Below are positions 32,391 to 41,163 of a DNA stretch of 64,000 nucleotides, in pieces. Made by a program: the position numbers and the translations under genes. How positions within the stretch are numbered: position 1 is the first letter of the stretch; every line of letters starts with the position of its first letter. Location of the stretch: contig CAMYKQ010000055.1 of assembly GCA_947259075.1 (NCBI GenBank), positions 1 through 64,000 on the forward strand. The letters run 5' to 3'. The notes below the pieces were generated by a model that was not told the origin of the DNA, ran no database searches, and saw nothing but the letters and a program-made list of their open reading frames with translations. This stretch comes from an uncultured Gammaproteobacteria bacterium (GTDB lineage: Bacteria > Pseudomonadota > Gammaproteobacteria > DRLM01).

Positions 32391-33632
32391 ATGAACCTTC
32401 TATATCACGCGGGCAGGCGCTATGCCGCGGCTTGTTTTGTTTTGTATCTATTCGCCGCGCCGGCGTCCGCCAATGATGCGCTCAGCGTGGAGGCGGCGGT
32501 GGCGCAGGCCTTGGCCGTTTATCCAGGTTTGCAGCAACGGCGTGAACTGGCAAACGCGAGCGCCGCGATGCCCGCGCAGTTAGGCAGCCTGCCCGATCCG
32601 TGGTTGAGCGTAGAGCCGGGCCGGGCGGATATGAGCCAATTAAAAATCGGCATCAGTCAGGCATTGCCCTATCCGGGCAAACTCGCCTTGACCGGCGAGG
32701 TTGCGCGGCATGAGGCCGAAGCCTTGCGGTTTACGGTAGGCGAGGCGGAATTGGATATCGCTGCTCAAGTAAAGCGGGCGTGGTGGCAGGTATTTTTTCT
32801 TGATCACGCACTGGAGACGCTCCAGCGTAATCAGGCGGTCTTACGTCAACTCATCCAAGTCGCTGCAGTGCGTTATCGCGTGGGCGAGGGTTTGCAGCAA
32901 GATGTGCTTCAGGCCCAGCTCGAGCTTTCTAAATCACTGGAGGAAGAGCTCAGGCTCGATGGCGAACGTCATGCCGCCGCCGCGAAGATCAACGCGCTGC
33001 TCTACAGGCAGGCCTCGACACCGGTAGTGCTGGCCACGTATGAGCTTGAAATATTGCCCGACGTGGCCGAGGAACAGCAACTCATCGAACAGGCCCTGGC
33101 CGCGCGGCCCTTGCTGCTTGCACGCAAGCAACGTATGCAAGCCGCTCAAGCGCAGGTGGACCTCGCTCATAAGGACTATCGCCCCGATTTTATGGTGGGT
33201 GCGAATTACGAGTGGCGTGAAACGGAGACGGATATGAAAAGCATTATGTTCGCCATGAGTCTGCCCTTGCGTAGCGGCAGCCGCCAAGATAAAGCACTTG
33301 ATCAGCGTAATGCCGAGCGGCTGGCGCAAGGCTATGCCTTGCAAGAAGAAGAGGCGCAGTTGAAAGCGGAGATCGCCGCGTTGCGGGCGCATTATGCGCA
33401 TATGCGCCAACGGGTCGTGCTGCTGAAAACCAGCCTATTGCCGCAGGCGCAACAAACCGTGTCGGCCATGCTGGCGGGGTATCAAACCGGCAAAGTGGAT
33501 TACTTGAGTTTATCTCAAGCGCAAATCACCTTGTACGATTCTGAAACGCGTTATTGGCAGGCCTTGAGCGACGCGCAAATCCTGCTTGCCCGCTTAATGG
33601 CGACAGTGGGGAAGGAGGCGGCGCATGAATAA
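32391..33632 (+). CDS. cusC: CusC-type outer-membrane channel of the efflux system
   Basis: GTGGAGAC precedes ATG 32391. The product of 413 residues has a signal peptide (ending PASA) and the TolC-family duplicated pattern: EAAVAQALAVYPGLQQRRELANA and QARLRYRVGEG-like VRYRVGEGLQQDVLQAQLELSKS in the first repeat, and the second with QAQVDLAHKDYRPDF and GYQTGKVDYLSLSQAQITLYDSET. It forms the trimeric exit duct for CusBA. Compared with E. coli CusC (about 457 residues) it is slightly short. Its end overlaps cusB by 8 bp. Confidence 0.85.
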   Translation: MNLLYHAGRRYAAACFVLYLFAAPASANDALSVEAAVAQALAVYPGLQQRRELANASAAMPAQLGSLPDPWLSVEPGRADMSQLKIGISQALPYPGKLALTGEVARHEAEALRFTVGEAELDIAAQVKRAWWQVFFLDHALETLQRNQAVLRQLIQVAAVRYRVGEGLQQDVLQAQLELSKSLEEELRLDGERHAAAAKINALLYRQASTPVVLATYELEILPDVAEEQQLIEQALAARPLLLARKQRMQAAQAQVDLAHKDYRPDFMVGANYEWRETETDMKSIMFAMSLPLRSGSRQDKALDQRNAERLAQGYALQEEEAQLKAEIAALRAHYAHMRQRVVLLKTSLLPQAQQTVSAMLAGYQTGKVDYLSLSQAQITLYDSETRYWQALSDAQILLARLMATVGKEAAHE

Positions 33633-35052
33633 GCAAGCATTAATGATCGCATTGGTGATGCTGACCCTCGGCGCGGGCGGCGGCTATTGGTATGCGCGCA
33701 CTGTGTCGTCATCGGCGGTGTCCACGCCGGCAGCGCAACTTGCGGCGGAGCGCCAACCTTTGTTTTATAGACACCCCATGACACCCGGGATCACCTCGCC
33801 AGTGCCGGCGAAGGATGCCATGAACATGGATTACATTCCCGTTTACGCCGAGGATGATTCTGGTCCGGCCGGGACGGTGAAGATTGATCCGGTTACGGTG
33901 CAGAACATCGGCGTGCGCAGTGCCCGCGCCGAGCGGCGCGTCATCGGCCATACGCTGCGTGCCGTTGGCCGGGTGGATTACAACGAGGAGCGCTTGACGC
34001 GGCTCAATCCCAAGACTGAGGGCTGGGTGGAAAAACTCATGGTCTCTAACACGGGTCAACAGGTGAAGCGCGGCGATGCCTTGTTGAGTTTGTACTCACC
34101 GCAATTGGTGACGGCGCAGCAGGAGTATCTGCTTGCGCTGCAAAACCGCGCGGTGCTTGAGGCGAGTCCCTATGCCGAACTGCGCGGCAATGCCGCGCAG
34201 TTGGCCGAGGCGTCGCGGGGGCGTTTGGCCTTGCTGGATATGCCCATTGAGCAGATCCATGATTTGGAGCGCGGCGGTAAAGTAATGAAGGCGGTGCAGA
34301 TCCGTTCGCCCTTCGACGGCGTGGTCGTGAGTGTCGGCGCGCGTCCTGGCGAGTACGTCATGCCCGCAAGCGAGCTGTATCAAATCGCTGATCTCAGCAG
34401 GCTGTGGGTCTATGTGGATGTGTATGAAAATGAACTGCCCTGGGTGGCCGTGGGTGATGCCGCGCAAATGCGTATCAAGGCCGCGCCGGGTCGGGTGTTT
34501 GCGGGCAAGGTCACCTATCTCTATCCCAGCGTCGATCCCCAGACCCGCACCGCGCGCCTACGCTTGGAGTTCGCCAACGCGGATGGCGTGCTCAAGCCCG
34601 AGATGTTCGCCGAAGTGACTCTGCGCGGCGGCAAGCGCATAGAAACCGTGGCGGTGCCCAGTGAAGCCATTGTGCGTTCGGGTACGCGCGAGCGGGTATT
34701 CGTGGTGCGCGCGCCGGGTAAGTTCGAGCCGCGTGAGGTGAGCTTGGGCGTGAGCGCCGACGGATGGACCGAGATCAAAAAGGGTCTTAGCGCTGGCGAA
34801 GACGTGGTGACCTCGGCGCAGTTCCTCATCGATGCGGAATCCACCTTGCGTGAGGCGGGAGGCAAGATGCGCGAGCAAACGAATAACGCGCCGGAGGCGG
34901 GGTTGGATATGTCGGACCTGGAGATGACGTCAGCGGAAATAACGGACATGGATATGTCTGACATGGATATGTCTGACATGGATATGTCGGATATGGGTAT
35001 GAAAATACATGGGCCGCATCCCGCCGCACCCGGAGCGCAGCAGCATGATTAG
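33625..35052 (+). CDS. cusB: CusB-type periplasmic adaptor of heavy-metal RND efflux
   Basis: The 475-residue product has an N-terminal membrane anchor (about 7-25) and a heavy-metal-binding N-domain (FYRHPMTPGITSPVPAKDAMNMDYIPVY). A barrel-sandwich hybrid follows with RLNPKTEGWVEKLMVSNTGQQVKRGDAL and IRSPFDGVVVSVGARPGEYV, and a helical hairpin. The C-terminal end is an unusual Met/Asp tail built of tandem DMDMS units, then HGPHPAAPG. CusB receives Cu+/Ag+ in the periplasm and opens CusA. It overlaps cusC by 8 bp and cusA by 8 bp. Confidence 0.9.
   Translation: MNKQALMIALVMLTLGAGGGYWYARTVSSSAVSTPAAQLAAERQPLFYRHPMTPGITSPVPAKDAMNMDYIPVYAEDDSGPAGTVKIDPVTVQNIGVRSARAERRVIGHTLRAVGRVDYNEERLTRLNPKTEGWVEKLMVSNTGQQVKRGDALLSLYSPQLVTAQQEYLLALQNRAVLEASPYAELRGNAAQLAEASRGRLALLDMPIEQIHDLERGGKVMKAVQIRSPFDGVVVSVGARPGEYVMPASELYQIADLSRLWVYVDVYENELPWVAVGDAAQMRIKAAPGRVFAGKVTYLYPSVDPQTRTARLRLEFANADGVLKPEMFAEVTLRGGKRIETVAVPSEAIVRSGTRERVFVVRAPGKFEPREVSLGVSADGWTEIKKGLSAGEDVVTSAQFLIDAESTLREAGGKMREQTNNAPEAGLDMSDLEMTSAEITDMDMSDMDMSDMDMSDMGMKIHGPHPAAPGAQQHD
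34945..35001 (+). repeat. 15-bp tandem repeats coding the DMDMS tail of CusB
   Basis: Three consecutive 15-bp units (GACATGGATATGTCT, the third ending TCG) followed by a partial fourth. Each unit encodes five residues with two methionines. The array keeps the frame, so slippage would change the number of metal ligands without breaking the gene. Confidence 0.8.
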
Positions 35053-38000
35053 AGCCATCATCGACGCGACTCTGCGCAATAAATTTCAGGTATGGCTGGC
35101 TACGTTATTACTGATCGCGGCCGGCGTTTGGGCGTTGCGTACCACGTCTTTGGACGCGATTCCCGATCTATCCGATGTGCAAGTGATCGTGTTCACCGAC
35201 TACAGTGGCCAGGCGCCGCAAGTGGTGGAAGATCAAGTCACCTATCCGCTCACCACGGCGCTGCTCGCCGTGCCGCATGCCAAGGTCGTGCGCGGCTATT
35301 CGTTGTTCGGCATGTCCTTCGTGTACATCATCTTTGATGAAGGCACGGATTTGTACTGGGCGCGCACGCGCGTGCTGGAGTATTTGAATTATGTGAGTGA
35401 GCGCTTGCCCGCCAGCGTCAATCCCACGCTGGGGCCGGATGCCACGGGTGTGGGTTGGGTGTACGAATATGCCTTGGTGGATAAGACTGGTCAGCACGAT
35501 TTGGCGCAGCTGCGTTCCTTGCAAGATTGGTTTTTACGTTATCAATTACAGGCCGTGGCGGGTGTCGCCGAGGTCGCGTCTATCGGCGGTTTCGTCAAAC
35601 AATACCAAGTAGACATCGATCCGCGTTTGCTGGCGTCCTACAATATTTCCTTGATGCAAGTGCGCGAGGCCATTGCGCGTTCCAATAACGATGTGGGCGG
35701 GAGTGTGCTCGAATTGGCCGAGACCGAGTACATGGTGCGTGGACGGGGTTATCTCCGCGGCATCGCCGATATCGAAGGCATTCCGCTGGCGGTAAACCAG
35801 GGTGGCGTGCCTGTCCGCGTCAAAGACATTGCCCACGTTCACCTTGGGCCCGAGTTGCGGCGCGGTCTCGCGGAGCTCAACGGCGAAGGTGAAGTCGCGG
35901 GCGGCGTGGTGGTGATGCGCTACGGCGAGAATGCCATGGCGGTGATCGAGAAGGTGCGCGCCAAATTGGACGAACTCAAACCCAGTTTGCCGCCTGGCGT
36001 GGAGATCGTGCCGGTGTACGATCGCGGCGCCTTGATCGAGCGCGCGGTGGGCACGCTGACGCGGGTGCTCATTGAAGAGTCGATCGTAGTCTCGCTGGTG
36101 TGTTTAATATTTTTATTGCACGCGCGTTCGGCCCTGGTCGCGATCATTACCCTGCCGCTGGGTATCCTCGCCGCGCTGCTCATCATGCGCTGGCAGGGCA
36201 TCAATGCCAATATCATGTCGCTGGGTGGCATCGCCATCGCCATCGGCGCGATGGTGGATGGCGCCATCGTTATGATCGAGAATGCCCACAAACATCTCGA
36301 ACGTGCCGTGCGGGTAAAAGGTGGCGCATTGAGCGGCGCTGAACGCTGGCAAGCCTGCGGTGATGCGGCCAAGGAAGTGGGGCCGGCCCTGTTCTTTTCC
36401 TTGCTCATCATTACGGTTTCATTCCTGCCGGTGTTTACCCTGCAAGCGCAGGAAGGGCGTTTGTTCGCGCCGCTGGCCTACACCAAGTCTTACGCCATGG
36501 CGGCGGCGGCGGTGCTGGCCATTACCTTGGTGCCGGTGTTGATGGGGTATTTCATCCGCGGCAAAATCCCGGCTGAAAGCCGCAATCCTTTAAACCGCGC
36601 GCTGCATGCCGTGCACACGCCAGCGTTGCGGCTGGCCATGCGCTGGCGTTGGGTCACGCTGTTTTTGGCGGCGGGGCTGCTGGCGGTGACGGTGTATCCG
36701 GCCGCGAAGTTAGGGACGGAATTCATGCCACCCTTGGACGAGGGTGACTTGCTGTACATGCCGACGACCTACCCGGGTATTTCCATCACCAAGGCGCGCG
36801 AGCTGACGCAGCAGACGGACAAGATCCTCAAAACCTTTCCCGAGGTGGAAGCGGTATTCGGCAAGGTGGGGCGCGCGGAAACCGCCACCGATATGGCGCC
36901 CTTGTCGATGCTTGAGACTACGGTGAAATTAAAGCCGCGCGCGGCGTGGCCTAATCCACTCAAGCGCACGCGGGACTTGGTGCAGGAAATGGATGCGGCG
37001 ATTAATTTCCCCGGCGTCGCCAATGTCTGGACCTTGCCGATCAAGAACCGTATCGACATGCTCTCTACCGGTATTAAAACTCCGGTCGGCTTGAAGGTGA
37101 GCGGACCCGATCTCAACGTATTGCAGGAGCTAGTCACCCAGCTGGAGCGGATATTGAAGCAGGTGCCTGGGACACGTTCCGCCTTGGGTGATCGCGCCGT
37201 GGGCGGCTATTACTTGGATTTCGCTATCCAGCGCGACGCGGCCGCGCGTTATGGTCTGACCGTGGGGGATGTGCAGGATGTGATTCAAACGGCCATTGGT
37301 GGCATGAACGTTACCCAGACAGTTGAAGGGCTCGAACGCTACAGCGTCAATCTGCGTTACCCGCGCGAGTTGCGCGATAATCTCGAGGATTTGCGCCGGG
37401 TCTTGGTGCCTACGTCCACGGGGGCGCAGATACCGTTGTCATTGCTTGCGGATCTAGAATTGCGCCGCGGTCCGCCGGACATCAAGAGCGAGAATGCGCG
37501 TCCCAATGCCTGGATCTACGTCGATATCGACACCAGCGATTTGGGCGGCTATGTCGCACGGGCAAAAGACGTTGTTACGCGCGAGCTCGTCCTCCCGGCC
37601 GGTTACACCTTGGCGTGGTCGGGGCAGTACGAATACCTGGAACGCGTGGCCGCGCGCATGAAAATCGTCGTGCCCGCTACCTTGCTCATCATCTTCGTGC
37701 TGCTGTATTGGAATTTTCGCAACGTGGTGGCGCCATTGGTGGTGATGTTGTCGATTCCTTTCGGTTTGATCGGTGGCGTGTGGCTGGTGTATCTGCTGGG
37801 CTATAACGTCTCCGTCGCCGTGGCCGTGGGGTTTATCGCCCTGGCGGGCGTCGCGGCGGAGATCGGTGTGCTCGTACTCACCTTCATCGATCAGGAGATC
37901 GCGCGCCGCCGCGCGGCGGGTGAGGTGATGGATGCCGCGGCCTTGGTTGCCGCCGCTCAAACCGGCACGGCCGAACGTGTACGTCCCATCGCCATGACCG

Positions 38001-38206
38001 CGACCGCCATCATCGCCGGTTTGCTGCCCATCTTGTGGGGTACGGGCACGGGTTCGGAGGTGATGAGCCGCATCGCCGCGCCCATGGTGGGCGGCATGCT
38101 TACCGTGACGCTGTTGAGCTTGCTGGTGTTGCCGGTGATTTATGCTTGGGTGTTACAAATTCGCGAGCGTTCGGCGGAGCCCGCTGTTATTTCAAAAGAG
38201 ATTTAA
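35045..38206 (+). CDS. cusA: CusA-type heavy-metal RND efflux pump
   Basis: The product of 1053 residues has the RND topology: an N-terminal helix, a large periplasmic loop, six helices, a second loop and five helices. HME-RND features include LDAIPDLSDVQVIVFTDYSGQAPQ, the DEGTDLYWARTRVLEYL stretch and GAMVDGAIVMIENAHKHLE, in which the charged residues relay protons. Substrate is most likely Cu+/Ag+ given the CusRS/CopAB context. I use the ATG at 35045; an in-frame start 36 bp upstream lies deep in cusB. Confidence 0.95.
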   Translation: MIRAIIDATLRNKFQVWLATLLLIAAGVWALRTTSLDAIPDLSDVQVIVFTDYSGQAPQVVEDQVTYPLTTALLAVPHAKVVRGYSLFGMSFVYIIFDEGTDLYWARTRVLEYLNYVSERLPASVNPTLGPDATGVGWVYEYALVDKTGQHDLAQLRSLQDWFLRYQLQAVAGVAEVASIGGFVKQYQVDIDPRLLASYNISLMQVREAIARSNNDVGGSVLELAETEYMVRGRGYLRGIADIEGIPLAVNQGGVPVRVKDIAHVHLGPELRRGLAELNGEGEVAGGVVVMRYGENAMAVIEKVRAKLDELKPSLPPGVEIVPVYDRGALIERAVGTLTRVLIEESIVVSLVCLIFLLHARSALVAIITLPLGILAALLIMRWQGINANIMSLGGIAIAIGAMVDGAIVMIENAHKHLERAVRVKGGALSGAERWQACGDAAKEVGPALFFSLLIITVSFLPVFTLQAQEGRLFAPLAYTKSYAMAAAAVLAITLVPVLMGYFIRGKIPAESRNPLNRALHAVHTPALRLAMRWRWVTLFLAAGLLAVTVYPAAKLGTEFMPPLDEGDLLYMPTTYPGISITKARELTQQTDKILKTFPEVEAVFGKVGRAETATDMAPLSMLETTVKLKPRAAWPNPLKRTRDLVQEMDAAINFPGVANVWTLPIKNRIDMLSTGIKTPVGLKVSGPDLNVLQELVTQLERILKQVPGTRSALGDRAVGGYYLDFAIQRDAAARYGLTVGDVQDVIQTAIGGMNVTQTVEGLERYSVNLRYPRELRDNLEDLRRVLVPTSTGAQIPLSLLADLELRRGPPDIKSENARPNAWIYVDIDTSDLGGYVARAKDVVTRELVLPAGYTLAWSGQYEYLERVAARMKIVVPATLLIIFVLLYWNFRNVVAPLVVMLSIPFGLIGGVWLVYLLGYNVSVAVAVGFIALAGVAAEIGVLVLTFIDQEIARRRAAGEVMDAAALVAAAQTGTAERVRPIAMTATAIIAGLLPILWGTGTGSEVMSRIAAPMVGGMLTVTLLSLLVLPVIYAWVLQIRERSAEPAVISKEI

Positions 38207-38249
38207 CCGTTTTTTTTGTACGCCACATGGCATCTATGAGGAGAATGAT

Positions 38250-38648
38250 ATGAGTACATTACGCAATTTTGCCGCTGCCGCGGCCCTGGCCACGGTCTTG
38301 TCATCCTCCGCCTTAAGTGCGGCCGATGGCATGTTGGAAGAGCGGCAAGACATCGACGGCTACAGCGTCACCTTTCACGTCATGCCAGCACAACCCGGCA
38401 AGGAAATGGGCGGCAGTCATGATTTTATGCTCAAGGTAGAGAAGGATGGTAAGGCGCTGCGCGACGTAGTGGCCAACTCCAAGGTCATCCATCCCAATCA
38501 GCAGGAAGAAAGCAAGATGATGATGAAGATGGGCGATTGGTTGATGGCGGGTTACGACCTTGGTCATGACGGCAAGCATCAGCTGATGGTGCTCTTTAAA
38601 ACGGCGGATGGCGCCAAACACAAGGGCGGCGTATTTTACGGTGACTGA
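38250..38648 (+). CDS. Small periplasmic protein of the copper locus
   Basis: GAGGAGA lies before the ATG. The 132-residue product has a signal peptide (ending ALSAA, about residue 25) and a compact domain with Met/His-rich elements: FHVMPAQPGKEMGGSHDFML, HPNQQEESKMMMKMGDWLMAGYDLGHDGKH. It contains no cysteine. I do not recognise the family for certain; it has the size and position of CusF-like metallochaperones but not an obvious CusF fold. It follows cusA by 43 bp and may bind Cu or Ag. Confidence 0.65.
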   Translation: MSTLRNFAAAAALATVLSSSALSAADGMLEERQDIDGYSVTFHVMPAQPGKEMGGSHDFMLKVEKDGKALRDVVANSKVIHPNQQEESKMMMKMGDWLMAGYDLGHDGKHQLMVLFKTADGAKHKGGVFYGD

Positions 38649-38727
38649 GCGAGAATTGAGCGTTCGTTTTGGGTCTTGGGTATGGTTGATTTAATTCGCT
38701 TACCCGGTCCGCATGAAAGGAGCGGCC

Positions 38728-38859
38728 ATGCCTGTCATCGTCACGCCGCCGCAATATCGTTTTCCCTGGTATGCGCGCCTGTTTTTCTGGGACCAGCGAC
38801 GCCGTTACGGCGCGGTTGCGGGGGCTCACATAGCCAAACCGCCGGCGTCACGTCGCTGA
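38728..38859 (+). CDS. 43-residue ORF resembling the N-terminus of a carboxymuconolactone decarboxylase-family protein
   Basis: AGGAG is placed ideally before the ATG. The product reads MPVIVTPPQYRFPWYARLFF and continues WDQRRRYGAVAGAH; the P-W-Y-x-R-x-F-F-W-x-Q-R-R-x-Y-G pattern is typical of the start of AhpD/CMD-like proteins of about 180-200 residues. Here the frame stops at residue 43, and 12 bp overlap the end of the convergent kinase gene. It is either a real small protein or the leftover of a truncated gene. Confidence 0.4.
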   Translation: MPVIVTPPQYRFPWYARLFFWDQRRRYGAVAGAHIAKPPASRR

Positions 38860-40233
38860 TTGCGCCCGTACCGGTAGCGTGATGCGGAATTGGACGTGAT
38901 CCGCGCGGGTGTTTGCCACGACGGTACCGCCGTGCGCCGCGACGATGGATTTGACGATGGCCAAACCTAAGCCCGCGCCCTCGCCGCCGCGCTGCCGCGA
39001 AGCATCGACGCGATAAAAACGGTCGAAGAGTTTCGCTAGATGCCCGGCGGGGATGGTGCCGGGGTTCTCGACCAAAATAGAGATCTTGTCTTTTGCACCG
39101 GTGTCGATGTGTACCCGTACCGCTGCACCGGCCGGGGTGTGGCGGATGGCGTTGGATAGCAGGTTGCCCAGCGCGCGGCGCAGCATCAGTCTATCGCCGG
39201 GTATGCACGCCGCGCCCTCCAAGCTCAGAGTGACGCCGCGCTCTTCCGCCCAGGCTTCGTAGTAGTCGAACAGTGCGCGTACTTCATTGCCGAGGTCCAC
39301 TTCGGTGGCATCGGGGATGGTCAGGCCATGGTCCGCCTGCGCCAGAAACAGCATATCGCCGATCATCCGCGCCATGCGTTCGTATTCCTCGATATTGGAA
39401 TAGAGGATTTCGCGGTACGCGTCCGGGGTGCGCGCTTGCGACAGGGCGACTTGAGTTTGGGTCAGCAAGCTGGTGACCGGCGTGCGCAGCTCGTGGGCGA
39501 TGTCGGCGGAGAAATTCGACAGCCGCTGGAAGGATTCCTCAATCCGCGCGAACATATCATTAAACGACGCCGCAAGGTCCGCCAGTTCCGCCGGCACCTT
39601 GTTAGGATCAAGGCGGGTATCGAGTTGCTGCGCGCTGAGGTGGCGGATGGTGGTGACGATTTCATGCAGCGGCGCATGTCCGCGCCGCACCGCGATCCAG
39701 CCCATCAACCCCATCAGACTAATGCTGCCCGCGATCATCAGCCATAGTGTCTGACGAAAGTCTTCGAGGAAACGTAGATGATGGTCGATGGCCACCGCCA
39801 CGGCGAGGATGTGATCTTGTTGCCCAATGCGCCGCAACAATATGCGGTAGGTGTGCGCCGCATCGCCCCATATGTGCACGCTCTCGTCATCGCCGCCTGG
39901 CATTGCTATTTGAATAAATGTGGCAAGGTCGGGGCCTGTGCTGGCGAAGAGCGGCCGCTTATCTTGATCGAATAGATAGAGGGAGGCGCCGTGGTGGCCC
40001 ACTATCAAATCGTCGAAGCGCGTTTCGAGCGCGCTGTAGCCCTGATCCTTGGGTAACGCGGCCAAGGCGCGCTCCGCGGCCAGCGCGGTGACGCTGAGTT
40101 CTTTGACGTCTTCGATTTCGAAATGATGTTCGATGGAGCGGATGACGATCCAGCCGAAAGTGGAAAAAACCACGGCTGAGGCGATGCCGAACAGTAAGGT
40201 TAAACGTAACGCGAGTGACAGAGGGCGGCGCAT
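38848..40233 (-). CDS. cusS: CusS-type heavy-metal sensor histidine kinase
   Basis: The 461-residue product has an N-terminal helix (about 10-33), a periplasmic sensor (about 35-165), a second helix (about 165-185), HAMP, and the HisKA H-box SADIAHELRTPVTSLL (His about residue 245). Its HATPase region has NLLSNAIRHTP, a LVENPGTIP segment and GEGAGLGLAIVKSIV. The periplasmic domain is short and contains several histidines. It starts where the response-regulator gene ends (1-bp overlap), so the two are co-translated. Confidence 0.92.
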   Translation of the reverse strand: MRRPLSLALRLTLLFGIASAVVFSTFGWIVIRSIEHHFEIEDVKELSVTALAAERALAALPKDQGYSALETRFDDLIVGHHGASLYLFDQDKRPLFASTGPDLATFIQIAMPGGDDESVHIWGDAAHTYRILLRRIGQQDHILAVAVAIDHHLRFLEDFRQTLWLMIAGSISLMGLMGWIAVRRGHAPLHEIVTTIRHLSAQQLDTRLDPNKVPAELADLAASFNDMFARIEESFQRLSNFSADIAHELRTPVTSLLTQTQVALSQARTPDAYREILYSNIEEYERMARMIGDMLFLAQADHGLTIPDATEVDLGNEVRALFDYYEAWAEERGVTLSLEGAACIPGDRLMLRRALGNLLSNAIRHTPAGAAVRVHIDTGAKDKISILVENPGTIPAGHLAKLFDRFYRVDASRQRGGEGAGLGLAIVKSIVAAHGGTVVANTRADHVQFRITLPVRAQSAT

Positions 40234-40922
40234 CAGGTGACGGCGTCGCCCGGGGCGTCGAGCATATAGCCCATGCCGCGTACGGTGTGTATGAGTTTGA
40301 CCGCGAAATCGTCGTCGACCTTGGCGCGCAGACGGCGGATGGCGACATCGATGACATTGGTGTTGCCGTCGAAGTTCATGTCCCAGATTTGCGAGGCGAT
40401 CAGCGAACGCGGCAGCACTTCACCGCGGCGGCGCACGAGCAGCTCCATCAATGCGAATTCCTTGGCGGTGAGGGTGATGCGCCGTCCCGCGCGGGTAATG
40501 CGGCGGCGCGCCACGTCGAGTTCGAGATCGGCGATTATAAATAGGGTCTCGCTGACCGGTGCGACGCCGCGGCGCAACAAGCTACGTACCCGCGCCAGCA
40601 GCTCGGCGAAGGCGAAGGGTTTGACGAGATAATCATCCGCGCCCAGTTCCAGCCCCTTGACGCGGTCATCGACGCTGTCGCGGGCGGTGAGAAACAGCAC
40701 CGGGGTGGAATGGCCGGACTCGCGCAGGGTTTGCAATAGCCGCCAGCCGTCGACATCCGGCAGCATGATGTCGAGGATGAGCAGGTCATAGTGTCCTGTC
40801 ATGGCGAGGTGCTGGCCGTCCAAGCCGTTGCGCGCCACATCGACCACGAAGCCGGCTTCGCTCAGACCGAGGCGGAGATAGTCGCCGATCTTGCTTTCGT
40901 CTTCGACGATCAGAATTTTCAT
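40233..40922 (-). CDS. cusR: CusR/CopR-type response regulator
   Basis: The 229-residue product is an OmpR-family regulator: acidic pocket EDE at residues 7-9, phospho-acceptor in [17 protein letters not shown], the switch region [28 protein letters not shown], and a C-terminal winged helix ([23 protein letters not shown] and [17 protein letters not shown]). It is divergent from the copA multicopper oxidase gene, with a CusR-like box between. It most likely activates copper efflux and oxidase genes when CusS senses periplasmic copper or silver. Confidence 0.93.
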   Translation of the reverse strand: MKILIVEDESKIGDYLRLGLSEAGFVVDVARNGLDGQHLAMTGHYDLLILDIMLPDVDGWRLLQTLRESGHSTPVLFLTARDSVDDRVKGLELGADDYLVKPFAFAELLARVRSLLRRGVAPVSETLFIIADLELDVARRRITRAGRRITLTAKEFALMELLVRRRGEVLPRSLIASQIWDMNFDGNTNVIDVAIRRLRAKVDDDFAVKLIHTVRGMGYMLDAPGDAVT

Positions 40923-41039
40923 GGGGATGTGGCGTCACCTAAGTAATGGCATTCGCGCCGGTTTCATAAGGTCTAGCAGGCGGCGTCAAAGCGAGGGTGC
41001 AAGCTTACCGCCACGAGTCCGCCCGCGCCATGACGGCCA

Positions 41040-41057
41040 CATTACAAAATTGTAATG
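41040..41057. promoter_or_regulatory. CusR/CopR-like box between cusR and copA
   Basis: Arms CATTACAA and TTGTAATG are perfect inverted repeats around AA. The E. coli cus box has the same layout (ATGACAAAATTGTCAT), with A in place of C or G at one position per arm here. It lies 106 bp before copA and 118 bp before cusR, with a possible -10 (TATGCT at 41090) downstream. Confidence 0.7.
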
Positions 41058-41163
41058 ATCGCGTCATCCCCAAGTCAGGGACGCTTGGCTATGCTTAAGT
41101 CACTTGATCCGCTTCCGTGCGCCTGCGGGCCGGCACCCTGATTTTTTTGGAGGATACCTTGAG

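Noticed and set aside
34900..35001. Possible CRISPR-like tandem array
   Set aside because: The units are contiguous 15-bp coding repeats without spacers, inside cusB.
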